Below the pieces are notes generated by a model. The model did no database searches. It was given only the letters and a program-made list of their open reading frames with translations, and was not told where the DNA came from. The translations under genes were made by a program, and so were the position numbers. Positions 63,785-64,000 of a stretch of DNA of 64,000 bases are shown piece after piece (positions within the stretch are counted from its first letter, which is position 1; every line of letters starts with the position of its first letter). This stretch comes from Gammaproteobacteria bacterium (GTDB lineage Bacteria; Pseudomonadota; Gammaproteobacteria; Pseudomonadales; Azotimanducaceae). The stretch covers positions 436,559 to 500,558 of the forward strand of contig VXNM01000009.1 of assembly GCA_009840545.1 (NCBI GenBank), written 5' to 3'.

Positions 63785-64000
63785 TTAGTTTGTTGGTTCT
63801 TCGGCACGCGTCCACCGCACGGCATCCGCAATTCCGACGTCATCGCTTTGTGTGATTACGACAGCTACTTCGGGCGATTCGACGTCGAACTGTCCGAGAT
63901 CGTTCCAACCTTCCGTCGCAGACTCCACGTCGAACTCAATGCTCTTGACACCATTTCCGGCTTGAATTTCGATCTGATGATTGCCAAAGTCAATAAATCT
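63785..64000 (-). CDS. C-terminal fragment of a protein with a golvesin-like domain (gene runs off the right edge)
   Basis: Minus-strand frame open from the window edge to a TAA at 63787-63785, giving 71 residues: FIDFGNHQIEIQAGNG, SIEFDVESATEGWNDLGQF, VVITQSDDVGIADAVRWTR, ending EEPTN. The pattern WNxLGxF...VxxxxxxxxxxADAVRW recalls the golvesin/xanthan-lyase C-terminal beta-sandwich domain, usually at the end of secreted or surface enzymes. It lies directly upstream of the adaptor gene with no gap, so it probably belongs to the same operon. Confidence 0.6.
   Translation of the reverse strand, partial: RFIDFGNHQIEIQAGNGVKSIEFDVESATEGWNDLGQFDVESPEVAVVITQSDDVGIADAVRWTRAEEPTN

Overview
The window looks like chromosome of a Gram-negative, probably marine, gammaproteobacterium of uncertain order. 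Supporting this are yheU (essentially a gammaproteobacterial family), bolA with the SPPC tail, ttcA, trhO, glnS, prc, a complete System I cytochrome c maturation operon, TonB-dependent receptors, a TRAP transporter and many lipoboxes. GC content looks close to 50% by eye. GTG and TTG starts are common, and stop/start overlaps of the ATGA or GTGA type are frequent. I saw no insertion sequence, phage, CRISPR array, rRNA or tRNA.

Layout. 0-6 kb holds housekeeping genes: an iodotyrosine-deiodinase-like nitroreductase, prc, lepB, a DUF1244 protein, TerC and yaaA. 6.3-16.5 kb is one long plus-strand run: PP2C phosphatase, bolA, trhO, ttcA, yheU and ccmABCDEFGHI, mostly overlapping or nearly abutting. 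16.8-22.8 kb is accessory metabolism: a 667-residue protein fusing a GPP34 (GOLPH3-like) domain to a cytochrome P450, a ChoK/APH-type kinase of the ACAD10/11 type, a class III aminotransferase and a dimeric dUTPase. lon (23.2-25.5 kb) sits behind a promoter matching both sigma-32 and sigma-70 consensus. 25.5-28.8 kb has small enzymes (PPOX-fold, GST, VOC) and a small beta-rich protein.

28.9-34.4 kb is a minus-strand cluster of two paralogous outer-membrane barrel proteins flanked on both sides by thioredoxin-fold lipoproteins with WCGPC motifs. I do not recognise this as a described system. 34.7-38.4 kb is glnS overlapping a serine racemase/threonine dehydratase-like enzyme, followed by a PhyH dioxygenase. 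38.5-42.1 kb holds a transglutaminase-like lipoprotein, an MDR reductase, an unknown protein and a VOC protein. 42.2-45.8 kb is a TRAP transporter with a TatT lipoprotein (TPAT type). A DUF5916/CBM9-type outer-membrane protein follows.

groESL (48.6-50.7 kb) has a perfect, extended CIRCE element over its promoter start and a strong terminator. Behind it lies a frameshifted remnant of a PEP-utilising enzyme swivel domain. 51.7-64 kb is envelope and transport: a TonB receptor, two overlapping genes with five bacterial PH domains in total, a His-rich ZnuD-like TonB receptor, and an RND permease and adaptor pair preceded by a gene cut by the window edge.

The best candidates for something new are the GPP34-P450 fusion and the thioredoxin-lipoprotein/barrel cluster. 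All assignments are from motif reading by eye; no database search was run.
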